From the NCBI GenBank assembly GCA_021521415.1, contig JAIQDT010003851.1, positions 181,705 to 245,704 of the forward strand: 64,000 bases of DNA. The letters run 5' to 3'. The notes under the pieces were generated by a model. The model saw only the letters and a program-made list of their open reading frames with translations, had not been told where the DNA came from and did not search any database. This DNA is from Bidens hawaiensis (lineage: Eukaryota > Streptophyta > Magnoliopsida > Asterales > Asteraceae). Within the stretch, counting starts at the first letter, position 1; every line of letters begins with the position of its first letter. Positions 1-11,619 of the stretch are shown here, one piece after another. The position numbers were made by a program, and so were the translations under genes.

Positions 1-2675
1 TTCCATCACCGCCTCTGCTGTCTCACAATCCACATACCACCACATTAGGTCTTTAAGAACATCCTTGGGCATTAGCTTCATCGGTACTTCTTTCAGGCAC
101 CGGATCGGTTTATACTTCATGACCATCCAAGGTTTTCCATCAGCTCTCAAACCTCTATCCTTGTCTTCAACAAGTTTTCCCTTCTGCGGTTTCAACAGCT
201 CAAACTTCTTTTCTTTTATACTCTCTCTCCATACAATTTTCTCAATGACTCTTGCCATATTATCGTCATTTCGATTGATTAACCCCAATCTGGCTAAGTC
301 TTTCACTTCACATTCCGGCAGTGTATTCAACGACCTTAACATTCTTTTAAAATACTGAACGCCGTCATACCGTTTAATCACAAAGAGCTTCAACTGCTCA
401 TCATAGATCCAGCAAATAATCCATTTCTTCGCTTCAGCATAGCCTTTAATATTGTAACTCTTCTTAAACATTGTAGGGACCGCTGGTTTCTTCATTTTGA
501 CGAACCACTGAGCATAGCCTTCCTTCCACCTAGGCTGCTCTTCCCATTCAGTCTCATCGATTACTGTCTCATTACCCATGTCTGCTTTCTCAATATCTGG
601 GATCTCGTGTTCAACATTTTCTTCTACTATCTCACCTTCTTCAACATCTTCTTCAATCACAATCTGTGCGCCAATCTTCTCAATCTCCTCAATAGGCAGC
701 ACATCATCATCAAACATCACATCATCATCTAGCATATCATCATCTAATTCTTTCAAAGCATCAATCACATCATCTTCATCATCAACCATCACCACCTCAT
801 CACCACCAACTGCACCCGCAGACTCCCCCTGAGCTGTGGAAGTCCCAAGAGCTTGAGTAGTTCTTGGCAACTCACCACCTGCACCTTTCGGTGTATTGGG
901 ATCATCGTCTCTGTCATTTCTCTTCTTTGTCCTTAACTCGTCGCCTCTACAGCCTGTCTCCCCCTGAGATGCCAAGAACTCCTTCATAGCATCTATAATT
1001 TTCCCATGTTCTACCAGGAGGGACGACTGTAGTTGATTCTCTGCTACAAGGCGCTGAATAGCCTGGGTCTGGATAAAGTTTATCCTCGATTGCTCTGCCA
1101 CGACCCGTTCAAGTGCAGCTATTCTCTCCGAGTCTGAGAGGGTTGCATCGAAATCAAACCTCATGTTAGATGTGTCTTGAGTATACTCAGCAGGGATCTC
1201 GAATGTAACCGGGACATCAGAAGCAGTTGTGGACGTAACCGTAGGTGGTATCGTGACCGACAACCCTGCAGTTGCAACGACTGTAGACTCTACAAATTGT
1301 GCCACCACCACTGAAGAAGTAAGCGTTGGAGGTGGTAAAGACACAATCTCCGGAGTCGTCAGCTGGATAGTAGTGATTGATGGGATGCCGACAGCTGATG
1401 TAGCCACCACGGGAACATCCGCGGCGCTCAAACCTGTGACCTGTAGTGATGTAGGAACAATCGACATACCTGACAGTGCGGATGGAGCAAAACGTACAAC
1501 TCTTGAAGTCTCTCCAGCTCCCATACCTGCACCGGTCCTTTCACGTCTTGATCGTCTAATCAGCTTGTGAATATCCTCTTCTTCTTCCTCTGACTCAGTA
1601 TCATCAACTGTCCTTCTTCTTTTCCCAATCGTCCTTTCTCGTCTCACCAACATCCTTCTCGCCTCATCCATAACATCATCAAGATCTGAGTCAGCCACCG
1701 TCGTAGCTGCTCTAGTAACATTCACTTCCCGAACCTGTTCAGCAGAAACCTGCACCTCTTCTTGTGGATCAAAACGGTCCATGTCGAAGAATCCTTGGCC
1801 GCCAAATGCAGCATCAATGTCTACATCCTCCTCAGCCGACACCACAGGCACAGTAGGTACATCTCGAGTTGCTCCTGCCTGTTGTGGTTGAGGGTCTCTG
1901 AACTCATCCCCCCGAGCTGGCACATACCCCGGGTTTATTAAGAACCCAAAGAGTGGAGTATGCCTTGGACGACGTTCAGGCTTGCTCCTCGCACTCGAAG
2001 TACGACATTGAGCAAAGATACGTTTGCTCACACTCTCCACGTATCGTATTGGGCGTCGTTGAGGCAAATTTGGAGCCACATGGTTCAAGATCATCTGGAT
2101 GAATCTTGGATACATTATGAACCGCTCACGAGCCATCGCCCTCCTCTGTCTGTCGATCTCATAAAAGACCATCTGACTAAAGCTATAACGTTTGTTATAA
2201 GTCAGAGCAGTCATTGCTGACTGCATGGTCGCACCCATTCCGTCAGTACCCGCCTTCCTCCCTGAGTATCACCTAATGGACCAGAATAGCCCATTCGGAG
2301 AAACGCTCCATCACGGAACGGAGCCACAAACTCTGTAGGGTCATCCCTAGTCTCCTCACCAAACCGTAAAGCCACCCGTATCTGTTCAGATGAGAACTGA
2401 ACCTCTTGATTGTTGACGGTTGCTCGCATAACCGGGGGCTCAACACGGCAATCGTATTCCACCGTCTGCCAGAAATCCTCGATATTGGGTAAGGATATCG
2501 GCAGAGTCGTCGTGATAGCGTGGAATATCCTCGAGCGAAGGAGGAATGTGATTATCTCCCGGTAATCCTCCACACCACTCGCTTCCGGGTCTAAGGTGAT
2601 GAACATGTTGTGACCTGGGAAGAATTGCCTCTGATTATCTCCATCGTCACCTCCAGCACCGGCTACTGCAGCCAT
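1..2675 (-). CDS. Copia accessory ORF (aORF) of element A, partial
   Basis: Same protein family as the aORFs of E (19060-21985) and H (48179-51009). The start ATG (2675-2673) has a 3' splice-site sequence two bases upstream. The N-terminal domain reads in one frame to about 2265. There a 67-bp deletion relative to H removes about 22 residues and shifts the frame. From ATG 2238 leftwards to the window edge (about 746 codons) I find no stop. That stretch includes the YPRF-containing helical region, basic KRR/RRSRR patches, a Ser/Thr/Pro-rich middle, a predicted coiled coil, an acidic stretch and most of the C-terminal domain. No signal peptide or membrane span is visible, so it does not look like a classical Env. 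Function unknown. The C-terminal end is outside the window. Confidence 0.75.
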
Positions 2676-3780
2676 ATCTGCAACAAACGAACCAAGTTAG
2701 ATAAACGTTAAGGCGTACCACAAGTTCGCTTGTTACCATGTGCGAAGTTGTGATAAAATCTGTATAGGCGAAGTTAAAGTTGGGGCGAAGTTAGGAACAA
2801 CTTCGCTTCATCTTTAAGTTCGGCTAATAATTAAAAAATTAAAAGGTCCAGGCGAAGTTAATGATAACTTCGCCTCACCACAACATCGCCTCAGGCGAAG
2901 TTTAGACTCAGGCGAAGTTACGGATAACTTCGCGTAAACCTTAAGTTCGCCTGAATCTGAATCGGCGACAGTAAGGATTTCGAACGACGTGCCGTTGGCG
3001 AATTTAACGATTGTGGAGATTAAGGACTCTGAAACACAAGCTTTTAAGGATAACTAGACGACCAGGTTGTACATGACCACGTGAAAACAAGGTTTGAAAT
3101 CGGGTTTAAGGATTGATCGGCCGAGGTTATTAACCGGTTATCGAAACAACCTTAGATTAACATCAAAGAACAGATAACACGATGTAATGACCCAACCAAC
3201 CTTTAAATCGGTTTGAAATCGAAGAAAGAAAATCAGATGATAATGAATTAAGTTCGCTGAGATAATCGAGATTAAGTTCGCTGATATTGAAAGTTATGAA
3301 CAGTTTGACCTTAAAAATTCTTTATATAGGGTCAGAGATTATACAGGCGAAGTTACGGTTAACTTCGCCTAGGCGAAGTTATTCATAAGTTCGCCTGTTT
3401 AACAACATCGCCTATATTTACAAAATCAACCCTTATAATTTGAACATTTTGCAATTAAGTTCTAAAACTTCCCTTTAAGAATTAAATGACACGATCAAGT
3501 CCAAATAACCATTTATAAAAGCATACTACTACATAAAAAGAAAACTTTAACAATTAAAGTATAAGGGATCAAATTTCAGTCTCGATAGGGACTACTACGT
3601 TTTAGAAAAGATCCGAACAGGAATCATACTAATTACGTGACTGTCACATAGATCCGTGTTTAGCTGTATTATGACATATAGAGACAGGTTGTAAGCAGGT
3701 AAATAACTTAAGATGGTTTTCATCGTTTCTGTGATACGAGTTAAGTTCAATTAAGCTCAAAAATTAAGTGGGCAACAACT
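2676..3780 (-). other. Element A pre-aORF spacer with GGCGAAGTT array
   Basis: Non-coding. At 2720-2960 and 3345-3415 it holds many copies of GGCGAAGTT and its complement AACTTCGCC, often as inverted pairs. The matching positions in E and H carry the same array. Immediately upstream of the aORF start, the minus strand reads a CTAAC branch-type sequence and a TTTGTTGCAG acceptor. Confidence 0.75.
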
Positions 3781-4142
3781 CAGAGATTATGATGCCTCCT
3801 ATCTATTCTCAAAGCGTATTTGGCTTTCCCCAAGTCACCCCGAATTGACTTCGACCCTTAGTGTCTGATTAAGTTTGTAATTACTCTTCATCTGCTTCCC
3901 GTTCTCTTTCTTACTCCATGATTAAGAAGTCTTGATATTTTGAACTCTAGAATGTTTCAATAACTCATAAGTTTTTTTTTTTTTCAAACATTCATATAGA
4001 CTTCAGAGTAGTAAACAACTGCAAGTCCCGAATCTGGATCACTGCAGTTTCTTGAAACGCTATCTTCACGGGAATCAGAACACTTACGGGCTCGTGTATG
4101 ACTGGGTAATCGCTTTCTACCTATCATTCGGAAAGATATATA
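3607..4142 (-). other. Conserved non-coding blocks downstream of pol (element A)
   Basis: Two blocks match E, H and, more weakly, F. Block 2 is at about 3607-3890. Block 1 is at about 4019-4141 and contains the complement of CGGGACTTGCAG. No reading frame is shared between copies, so the conservation is not coding. It lies between where pol would end and the aORF leader. Confidence 0.7.
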
Positions 4143-4256
4143 TGAAGACATGCAAAAACGTAAAATCAAGTAGCATATCATCATCTAATTCTTTCAAAGC
4201 ATCAATCACATCATCTTCATCATCAACCATCACCACCTCATCATGACTGGGTAATC

Positions 4257-4268
4257 GCTCTGATACCA
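4257..4268 (-). promoter_or_regulatory. Primer-binding site, initiator tRNA-Met (element A)
   Basis: The minus strand reads TGGTATCAGAGC, complementary to the 3' end of plant initiator tRNA-Met. It is two bases internal to the LTR, the same spacing as in E and H. Confidence 0.95.
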
Positions 4269-4270
4269 AT

Positions 4271-4696
4271 TGTAGGTTCCCTGGACGGATCACACGAGAT
4301 ATCTCGGTCTACTCAGGTGCGGAATCCCTGCGTAGATCGTTACGAGCGTAGAAAGCAAATCAAACAAACACACACGAATAAACCGAAACACGTTATTTAT
4401 TAATAACTGAACTCACGTGATATGAATCACTGATACAGACTCTCGTCCTCACGTTACAATGAACTCAAACCAGCTTAGATCAACTCGATTAACCTCTCAA
4501 CACTAAGCCGTAACCTAGTATAAATACACGACAACTTCGCCTGATATGTTCAGGCGAAGTTGTCCATAACTTCGCTTGTTCAACAAGTTCGCCTAGGCGA
4601 ACTTGTTAACAACTTCGCTTAAACAAAAACATAAATAACATTACAGACTCGATTACAGACACTAGACTATGAACTACTGACATTTATGCACCAACA
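4271..4696 (-). repeat. 5' LTR of element A
   Basis: 426 bp, ending TG...CA on either strand. It is similar to the LTRs of H and more distantly to E. It contains inverted GGCGAAGTT/AACTTCGCC words at about 4538-4620. It abuts the primer-binding site at its left and B gag sequence at its right. Confidence 0.9.
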
Positions 4697-6484
4697 AGAT
4701 TTCCTGAAACTTTTGGTTATTAATGGTCATTTTCACAGATAACTCGGCTTTGTGATCGTGGTTACTTGTCGACAATGCTTCCATCTTTTCTCGAGATCTC
4801 ATTTGAGACTCAAGAGATTGTCGATAATTATCCTTAAGAGAAGCAATTTCTCTTATTAGACTATCATTTTGATTTTTCAATGCTTCTAACTTAGATTTGT
4901 TAGATTCACAGTCAACACATGATGCTTTAACAAATGAAGTAGCAGAAATAGAGTTACTAACCTCATTGATCTTGGCCATGTTGATTCAGAAGGCTTGTCG
5001 CAAGAGTCGTCGGAATCAGATCCAGAATCATTATCGGAAGACATCTCACTACCAGTTGCATCTTGACAATCTTTATGTAACCCAAACATAGCCAAATTTG
5101 CTTGAACATCATTGCATAGTAACCGTTGTGACCAATCAGTTCCATCTGCTAACATTGCTTGTGTTGTAGAAGAAGATGATTTCTTTTCAGCATCACTTCC
5201 TCGTGGTGTAGAAGCATTTTGATTTTGACCATGAGGACCAGTGTATTCTTTCCTTGGTTTGTCACATTCCTTCGCGAAATGCCCAAATTCTTGACAATTA
5301 TAACACTTTACTTTTAATTTGTCAAAACCCAACTTCTTGTTTAAAGCTGGAAGTTCTTTTCCAGTTCTCTGCATGAATCTTTTAACTTTACGGACGATGA
5401 TAGCCATGTTCCATTTTAAATCCATGATTTCTAGATCATCTGGATCTATCTGATCATAGTCCTCATCTGTTAAATCACTTGTGGCAATCTTACTACTCAC
5501 TAAGTTTTCATATGAAGACATAAAATCTAACAGAAAAGAAAAGTTTTGCTCAGCTTCCTTCATATTAACACTAGGTGGTGTAGCAAATGGATTTGTATTA
5601 GTTGAACTTCCAGAACCACCCGAATTACCAGCAGAGTAAAAACAAACTTTTGGATCATTAACCATAGTTGATTCTTGTTCACTTGTAGCATGAGTAAGAA
5701 AAGCAGTGATTGGAGAGATCGTTGAACTAAGAGGCATACTTCCACCATAGAAAGCTGGATCTTGATTTTCTTTGGAGGATTTTTGACACTTAAGATCGTA
5801 TTCTCTAGCTTTGATCTTTTGTAGAAATTCAAGTGCCGTCAAGTCTTCATTCACAAAATAGTCATTCTCTTTCAAAACCATTAGAAATGTTGAGTAAGAC
5901 CTTGGAAGCACACTTTTAATAGTGTCAATTTTATCCCTTTCAGAAATTTCCATTTTCATCTTGTCCATTTCATCAATTAAATGACTAAATCTTGTAGTCA
6001 TCTCTTCAACTGTTTCTCCCTTCAATAGATTAAAGTTTCGAAACTGAAATTTGAGCATCACTTTCTTACTCTCAGCTGTGTTTCCCATGCTTCTCATACG
6101 CAGATGTTGAAATAAAGACGCACATCTCTTGATACTACCAACTTGATGAAAGCTATTTTCTGGTAATGCCATAGTCAAAGTAGAATATGCTTTTATCTTG
6201 ATTTCTAAAGCTTTCTTCTCTTCTTGTGAGTATTGAGAAACAGCTTTAGGAGTATATCCAATAGTATCATCACCAATCATTGGTGCAACATAAACTTCAT
6301 CAAGACAATATGAGCAGTCAGGATGAACAGATCCCAAATGTGCACGAAACCGAGGTTCCCACTTGGCAAAGTCACTGAACTTCATCAATCTTGGACATTT
6401 AGAATGCGAACCTATCTCGGTATCAAGTTGCAACATCTGTTGCATTAACATGTTTTGAGAAGCCAATGTATACATACCGGCCAT
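4697..6484 (-). pseudogene. gag: Copia Gag of element B, interrupted
   Basis: Capsid/nucleocapsid protein of a Copia element. It starts at 6484 and has a UBN2/DUF4219-type capsid region over about residues 1-330. The zinc knuckle CYNCQEFGHFAKEC is at about residue 392. An acidic Ser/Asp-rich linker and a coiled coil follow. A frameshift near 5000 separates the 532-codon main frame from the coiled-coil frame (4979 leftwards). The final residues of that frame are read from element A's LTR, which shows where A broke the gene. A GAG|GTTAGT sequence (donor at 4961-4960) sits at the same linker position as the strong donor in E and H. Confidence 0.88.
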
Positions 6485-7679
6485 CTTTGAAAAGTTTCAA
6501 AAATTTAAAGGTTTAACGAATAAGGAATAAGATTTAACGAACTGTAACTGTAGCGAACTGCAAATAGTTATAGCGAACTGTGAACAGTTATAGCGAACTG
6601 TGAACAGTGTTTAACGAATTAACTCTTAACAAAGTTAAGATTGATCAGTAGCGAAGTAACTTAATGAATGAGAAACTTGTTTAGCGAATCACAAGTCAAG
6701 TTAACGAATCAGTGAACAGTTATAGCGAACTGTGAATAGTGTAGCGAATCAAGCCTAAACGAAGTTAAGATTGAAAGTTAACGAATCACAAATAAGGTTA
6801 ACGAATCAACCAAATGGCGAAACAGATAACGAATGAGATGAAGGTTTAGCGAATCACAAGTCAACTTAACGAATTGACCAAATGAATCACAAAGGATTAG
6901 TTTAGCGAATCAGATGATAATCAGTAACGAATCACTAAGGAATACTTAGAGAAATAAGATAACGAATCAGCTACAGTTGATTAGCGAATCACACTATAGC
7001 GAATCAGGTTGTTACAACCGTTTGTAACAAACTCTGACACCTTATGCCACGTGGCAAAGGTTGTTATGACACAAATCTCAACGTGGACGCGTGTCACACG
7101 AATCAGTTAATCTAGATAGCGAACTAGATAACACGAACCAATAACTCACACGAATTGATTAACGAACTGGGTAACGAAGTAACAATTTTTATAACGAATT
7201 ACGATGAAGCATATAGCGAATCACCATAAAGATGATAGGACGTTCATCTTCAAATCTTCAAATCTTCAAACAATTTTTCCAGAAATTTTGAAGACCAAAC
7301 CCAGAAATACCAAATCTGTAATACTACCTCGTTACTTAACCAAAACGCACAAATAACCTATCAATCTTCTCATAATCAAATTCCGAATCCAGTACACACC
7401 ATCTCGTAACCGATTAACACTAATTACCTTATCAATTTGACCAAAAACACACCCCTGTTTCGGACTTAAACCGAATCCAAATCCAAAACACACAAATCCA
7501 ATCCAAACCTCAATTCCACTAATCCGAACCTCTACAATATCTTAACCAACACGAATTCAATCCAATTCGTCCATAATTCAACTAATTCAAACCAAAATCG
7601 ATTCAAAAATTGTAAAACCGAAAAACTTAATAACAATAACAATTGAAACACCAAATCAAGTGTAAATCGAGCACCAACA
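6485..7679 (-). repeat. Element B 5' leader with AGCGAAC/ACGAATC word array
   Basis: About 1.2 kb of non-coding leader between primer site and gag. It is dense with TAGCGAACTG, TAGCGAATCA and TAACGAATCA words. A tandem unit of about 20 bp (TAGCGAACTGTGAACAGT) is repeated near 6553-6610 and recurs near 6720-6740. On the sense strand the words read GTTCGCTA/GATTCGTTA. The array ends before the LTR-proximal 400 bases, which are A/C-rich. Confidence 0.8.
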
Positions 7680-7691
7680 GCTCTGATACCA
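7680..7691 (-). promoter_or_regulatory. Primer-binding site, initiator tRNA-Met (element B)
   Basis: The minus strand reads TGGTATCAGAGC, two bases from the LTR end. Confidence 0.93.
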
Positions 7692-7693
7692 CT

Positions 7694-8211
7694 TGTTGGA
7701 GCCCGGATTACCAATCAATAACAATAACAGATCTCAGATATGTGAATATCCGATTAGTACTATTAAGGATCTAGCTCATAATTAACCTTGATTCAGTGTT
7801 ATGTATGTGTATATATTATCAATATATTAAACGAATAATGTTAAGGTGAAGCTTGAGAGAGAGCAATTGGTTAACACTCAAAAACTCTTTTCAAAACTTA
7901 CATTAAAAGTGAACAGTAGTTCACTATATATATAAGGTGATCTGGTTCGCTAACATCCCCTAGCGAACCAGCCTCTCCTTCGTTACATACATTATCATAG
8001 CGAAACACCCCCAGAAGGGAATACATTACTTGGCTAGTTCGCTAACATCCCCTAACGAATCAGAAGGGAATACATTACTTGGCTAGTTCGCTAACATCCC
8101 CTAGCGAACTAGCCTTTAACTTAGCGAACTAGATAATAATAAACATTAATTAATAAACAATAACGTTAACGATAAATACAAAGACTCTAGACGCAAAACC
8201 GTGCACTAACA
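7694..8211 (-). repeat. 5' LTR of element B
   Basis: 518 bp with TG...CA ends. It contains hairpin-capable inverted words: TGGTTCGCTA, 8-base loop ACATCCCC, TAGCGAACCA at 7943-7970, and a 13-bp-arm version at 8081-8114 with the same loop. A 49-bp unit is tandemly duplicated (8012-8060 and 8061-8109). Confidence 0.87.
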
Positions 8212-8852
8212 GATTGTTACTACTTTGAATTGTCCATGGAACAATTATAATTTGTTTAGTATTAATCTACCAGGTACTACTTTGAATGGTTGATGTTTAT
8301 TTTGTCAATATTTGGTTCTTGAAATTTTTGGTTCATATATTTGAATACATTTATTAAATTGTTGGTTGTTGATGTGTTACTACCAGGGGTATTTTGGTCA
8401 TTTGGATTTCTGGGCACCTGGTCAATCTTAGCATTTTTAATATAGTTGATGTTTTTGAGGTCAAACAATTATTCTGGGCAACTTTGACTTTTTTTGGTCA
8501 CCAATGGATTAGCAAAACTGATGGTACTACTGTTTAGATTATACTGGGCAGCTTCTGAACCTGTTGACTTTTTCTAGATCAGTTTACTTTTTCTGGTCAA
8601 CTAATGGTACTACTTGGTTAGTTTATGTCACCTTAAGAAATTGTTGGTTAATTTTGATCGATATGCCTTTTTTTATCTTAAAGGGTAAATTGGTCATTTG
8701 ACCAATTGCTTGTGATGATAAATTTCATGACATAAGAGTTTGTTGAATTGGAATGGTAGTAAGATATGGATTAAATAAAGAGTTGGTTGAATTGGTCATT
8801 TGGTCATAAGTAAATTTTGATGATCACTTTGCAGGTTCATTCGAATACCGGG
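8212..8852. other. Spacer with degenerate repeats, no gene recognised
   Basis: AT-rich, with recurring TGGTACTACT and TTGGTCA words. A short Asn-rich frame on the minus strand (8468-8277) has no recognisable family. It may be decayed sequence of the hAT copy to its right. Confidence 0.4.
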
Positions 8853-9080
8853 TCAGATTCTTTTAACAATATGTCGTATCATGTGACTCGTGCCGGATGA
8901 TTCTTTACCTGAAGTATGTGCAAATGTATCCTTGCAGTACATAGAACGAGCTCGGGTACATTCATCATCAACTGTTACAATAGTAAAATGTTCCCAAACC
9001 ATCGACTTTGCTTTTCTAGTCTTCTTATTCTTCACTGAATCCACATTAACAAGTTCAATGTTGGTTGTAGGGCTAGCCAT
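8853..9080 (-). pseudogene. hAT transposase BED zinc-finger fragment
   Basis: A 75-residue frame starting at ATG 9080. It has the plant hAT/RICESLEEPER N-terminal layout: a basic KKTRKAKS stretch, VWEHF, a Cys region, then SGTSHMIRHI. BED fingers bind DNA through a Cys2-His2 zinc site. Here the first cysteine of the expected C-x2-C is serine (ARSMYC), and the frame stops just after the RHI helix. No catalytic domain is seen to the left, so this is a non-functional remnant. Confidence 0.7.
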
Positions 9081-9103
9081 TATTATATGAATGTCTGCAA
9101 TAT

Positions 9104-9122
9104 ACATATATATATATATATA
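9104..9122. repeat. (TA)n microsatellite
   Basis: Alternating TA run just upstream of the BED fragment. Confidence 0.9.
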
Positions 9123-9693
9123 AAGAAGATGGGCTTATATAAGCAATAGTGTTATTAATCAAATATATAAATTCATTAATAAAACATGTGTCTGCAACTT
9201 GGGTTATAGTTTATATAGTTTGACTCTCATTTGGTCAAACATGTGTCTGCAAATTTCTTTTTATTTGTGTAGTTTGACATAAGTGAATGGACTTCCCTCC
9301 TTAGGTAACATAATCAAATTTAAAATGGTGTGTACCTGCCAGCGCGTTGGCTCATGCAGACACCAAGTTATAAAGAAAAACCAACAACGCAACCAAATCG
9401 ACAACGGGTGGGCTAGGTCGGGAAGGCTACAAGTCAACATGGGTTCGGGTCGAAACAGGTTGTTTTGAAACCGGTTTGTAAAATAACCAAATAATTTTTT
9501 AACATCAAATGAACATGGTGTTTTCACCATTTAAAAGTCAAGCTAACATTCAAAATACTTCCAAACTAACAACCAAAATACATTCCATAGTGATGATTAT
9601 AGTCAATAGAACAAGATTACATAAACATTCAATATTACATCCAATTTTACAACCTAAGGAGATTATCCAAACTACATTCTAAACAACATGACC

Positions 9694-10052
9694 CTATATC
9701 ATTTTCATTACAATTACACTGAAAATGATCCAACTCATGACCAAACGCTTCTTCATTTTCATGGCTTCTGCTTTACTTTTCTCTACACTTTCTTCAGCTT
9801 TGTTCTTAGACTTTAACAAACCAGGGATAATATCCATTGCCTTTTCACACATTGGAGGATCACGCCATCCAATAAATGGGCAATCTGATGACTCAAAAAG
9901 AGGAGGATGATGAAGATATTACATTAATCAAAGAAAATTGAAACAAATTAAGAAGCTACCATGTCCGAACAAGAAAAGAATCTCCGACTAGGATTTTTGT
10001 CGGTCCATGATGTTCGAACAACAGTTTGCTTACCACAAACACGATACATCAT
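9694..10052 (-). CDS. Small GRF-type zinc-finger protein, two exons
   Basis: Reading by hand on the minus strand: exon 1 is 10052-9960 (31 codons) and exon 2 is 9891-9694 (65 codons plus stop). The intron 9959-9892 has GT...AG ends and phase 0. The predicted 96-residue protein has the GRF signature: CGKQTVVRTSWTDKNPSRRF, a Cys, then CPFIGWRDPPMC and IIPGLL. A Lys/Glu-rich helix follows, and a hydrophobic C-terminal segment that may be a membrane anchor. Plant proteins of this type are about 100-150 residues. GRF fingers bind single-stranded nucleic acid in characterised proteins. The first zinc ligand seems lost: the position two before the CG is Arg rather than Cys. A stop lies in frame upstream of the ATG, so an extra 5' exon or a pseudogene are both possible. 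Confidence 0.6.
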
Positions 10053-11600
10053 CCTCGATTGAGCTTTAATTTTTTATCCTTGCATCGAGCCCTAATTTTG
10101 GATGTATGAATTGAGCCCTAGTTGGGATCTGAAAGGTGGAAAAGAAAGAGGGTCAAAGGGTTTTTGGGTGTTATATCGTTGTTTGAGAGAGATAAGGGAG
10201 AAGAAAAATGTTAAAAGACCAAAACGCCCTCACATGTTAGTATCAAATTAACATAGCATATAAAGGACACCGCCTGAAAGTAAACTTTTTAAAGGACATG
10301 ATCTGTAAATCTGTTATGTTTAAAGGACAAAATTTGTATATCTGCCAAAACAAAAATAATAGTTACGTAAATAATGAAAAAAAAATCTAAACTATAATTT
10401 TGTAGATGGGATATTCATGTTAACTATGCACCATTACTAAATGAAAATCAAGAATTAAAAGAAAAAAACTGGTTTTCAAAAACCGTCAATCAGTTAACAA
10501 GTAAGAAAAACAATATAAATAAATATATGCTCTTTTTATCATCGAGAGTAGAAACTCTGATTTTCTAAGATATTTGTAGTTAGTAAAAGTCTATAATTAA
10601 AATCGTACTTCAAATAAAACTATATACATAGTTTTTAAAATCGACATACTGTTAAAACTATAAAAAGTGAAAAAATAAAAGTATTTAAATATAAATAAAT
10701 AAATGCACACTTGCAGCCGTCAGTTTCGAGAAAAAATATATTTCAAAACAATAAAAAAGTGTATAGATATAAACAAATATAGGAAATCATAATACAAAAA
10801 GAGAGCAGAAAGTATAAAACTTATATTTAGTAGAAAACCCAAAAATTCTTATGATTAAAAGTTGGTGAAAATACAAAAAAACCCTCAAAAATTGTATTAA
10901 CTAATGATTGGTGGAGCCGTTAACGAGCTGTACTAAAACTGATAGTTAATTGATACTATTGTACCACAAAAGCCTATAATAAACTATTTTAACCAAAATT
11001 TATAATTTAATAAACTAGATGAACCAAAATCGAAGTTCTCTCTTTAATTAAAGTGGAATTCCACCACTTGCCATGATATTTGTTCACTAATGTTTAGATT
11101 GTCACACTTTTACTTACGAATAAAATTGTAATCAGTGGTGGACCCAAAAATATTTTTTATGGCTTTAGTGTCCTGATGTCTATTAAAAAGGATTTGCTGT
11201 TGGGTCGGGTCAATAAAAATAATTTATCATTAAGTTGGGTAATTGTATTTTAATAATTTAAGTTTATTATTACTTTCATTGTATTTTAGATTTCATGAAA
11301 TTTCAATGCTTGGTTTGAGTATTTTACCAAACTCGTCATTTAATGAAAATAAGTTCCATTATTGTTCTCTATTCACTTAAAACCTTTCATCTTTCTCAAT
11401 CACTCTGCCACCCGAGAACCATCACCGGCATAATCTAATCGAGCTACTATTATTATTCGTGTTTGTTGATTCACAAGTAAATGAGCAAAGGCTCAAGTTA
11501 ATGTTTTTGTAAGATTCGTAGACTTAAAGTATTTTACAAGTAAGATGTTTGATAATACGGACGAGCGAAGCAACTTGGGATTAGTGATTGATAATCTCGA
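10053..11600. other. AT-rich intergenic spacer
   Basis: No coding similarity or repeat structure recognised. The part nearest 10053 could hold the promoter of the GRF-type gene. Confidence 0.5.
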
Positions 11601-11619
11601 TTAGGTGTATCAGGGTTAA

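Larger units (their letters stand above)
1..4696 (-). mobile_element. Copia element A, gag-pol-less derivative carrying an aORF (partial)
   Basis: Minus-strand LTR retrotransposon whose 3' end lies off the left edge. It has an LTR at 4271-4696 and a primer-binding site at 4257-4268. A non-coding spacer (about 2676-4171) precedes the accessory ORF at 1-2675. Elements E and H have about 6 kb of leader, gag and pol between the primer site and this spacer; here that block is missing. In its place is a 72-bp second copy (4172-4243) of aORF positions 731-802, followed by a 16-bp repeat of 4099-4114 at 4244-4259. This looks like template switching during reverse transcription. A is inserted in the gag of element B. 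The left flank is not visible, so the target duplication cannot be checked; the right flank begins AGATT. Confidence 0.85.
4697..8211 (-). mobile_element. Copia element B (partial, host of insertion A)
   Basis: Minus-strand Copia element. The 5' LTR is at 7694-8211, the primer-binding site at 7680-7691, a repetitive leader at 6485-7679 and gag from 6484 leftwards. Gag is cut at 4696/4697 by element A; the rest of B would continue beyond A, off the window. The gag layout (zinc knuckle followed by coiled coil) matches E and H, so B is a related lineage, probably SIRE-like. Confidence 0.85.

Noticed and set aside
578..1570. Ser/Thr-rich plus-strand ORFs
   Set aside because: They are antisense shadows of the acidic and Ser/Thr/Pro-rich parts of the element A aORF, which is open on the minus strand.
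8277..8468. Asn-rich 63-codon ORF as a gene
   Set aside because: Low complexity, no upstream signals, no family recognised.
9261..9530. 89-codon minus-strand ORF as a gene
   Set aside because: No recognisable domain; the DNA shows the GGTCGGG/GGGTTCGGGTC composition common in decayed plant intergenic repeats.
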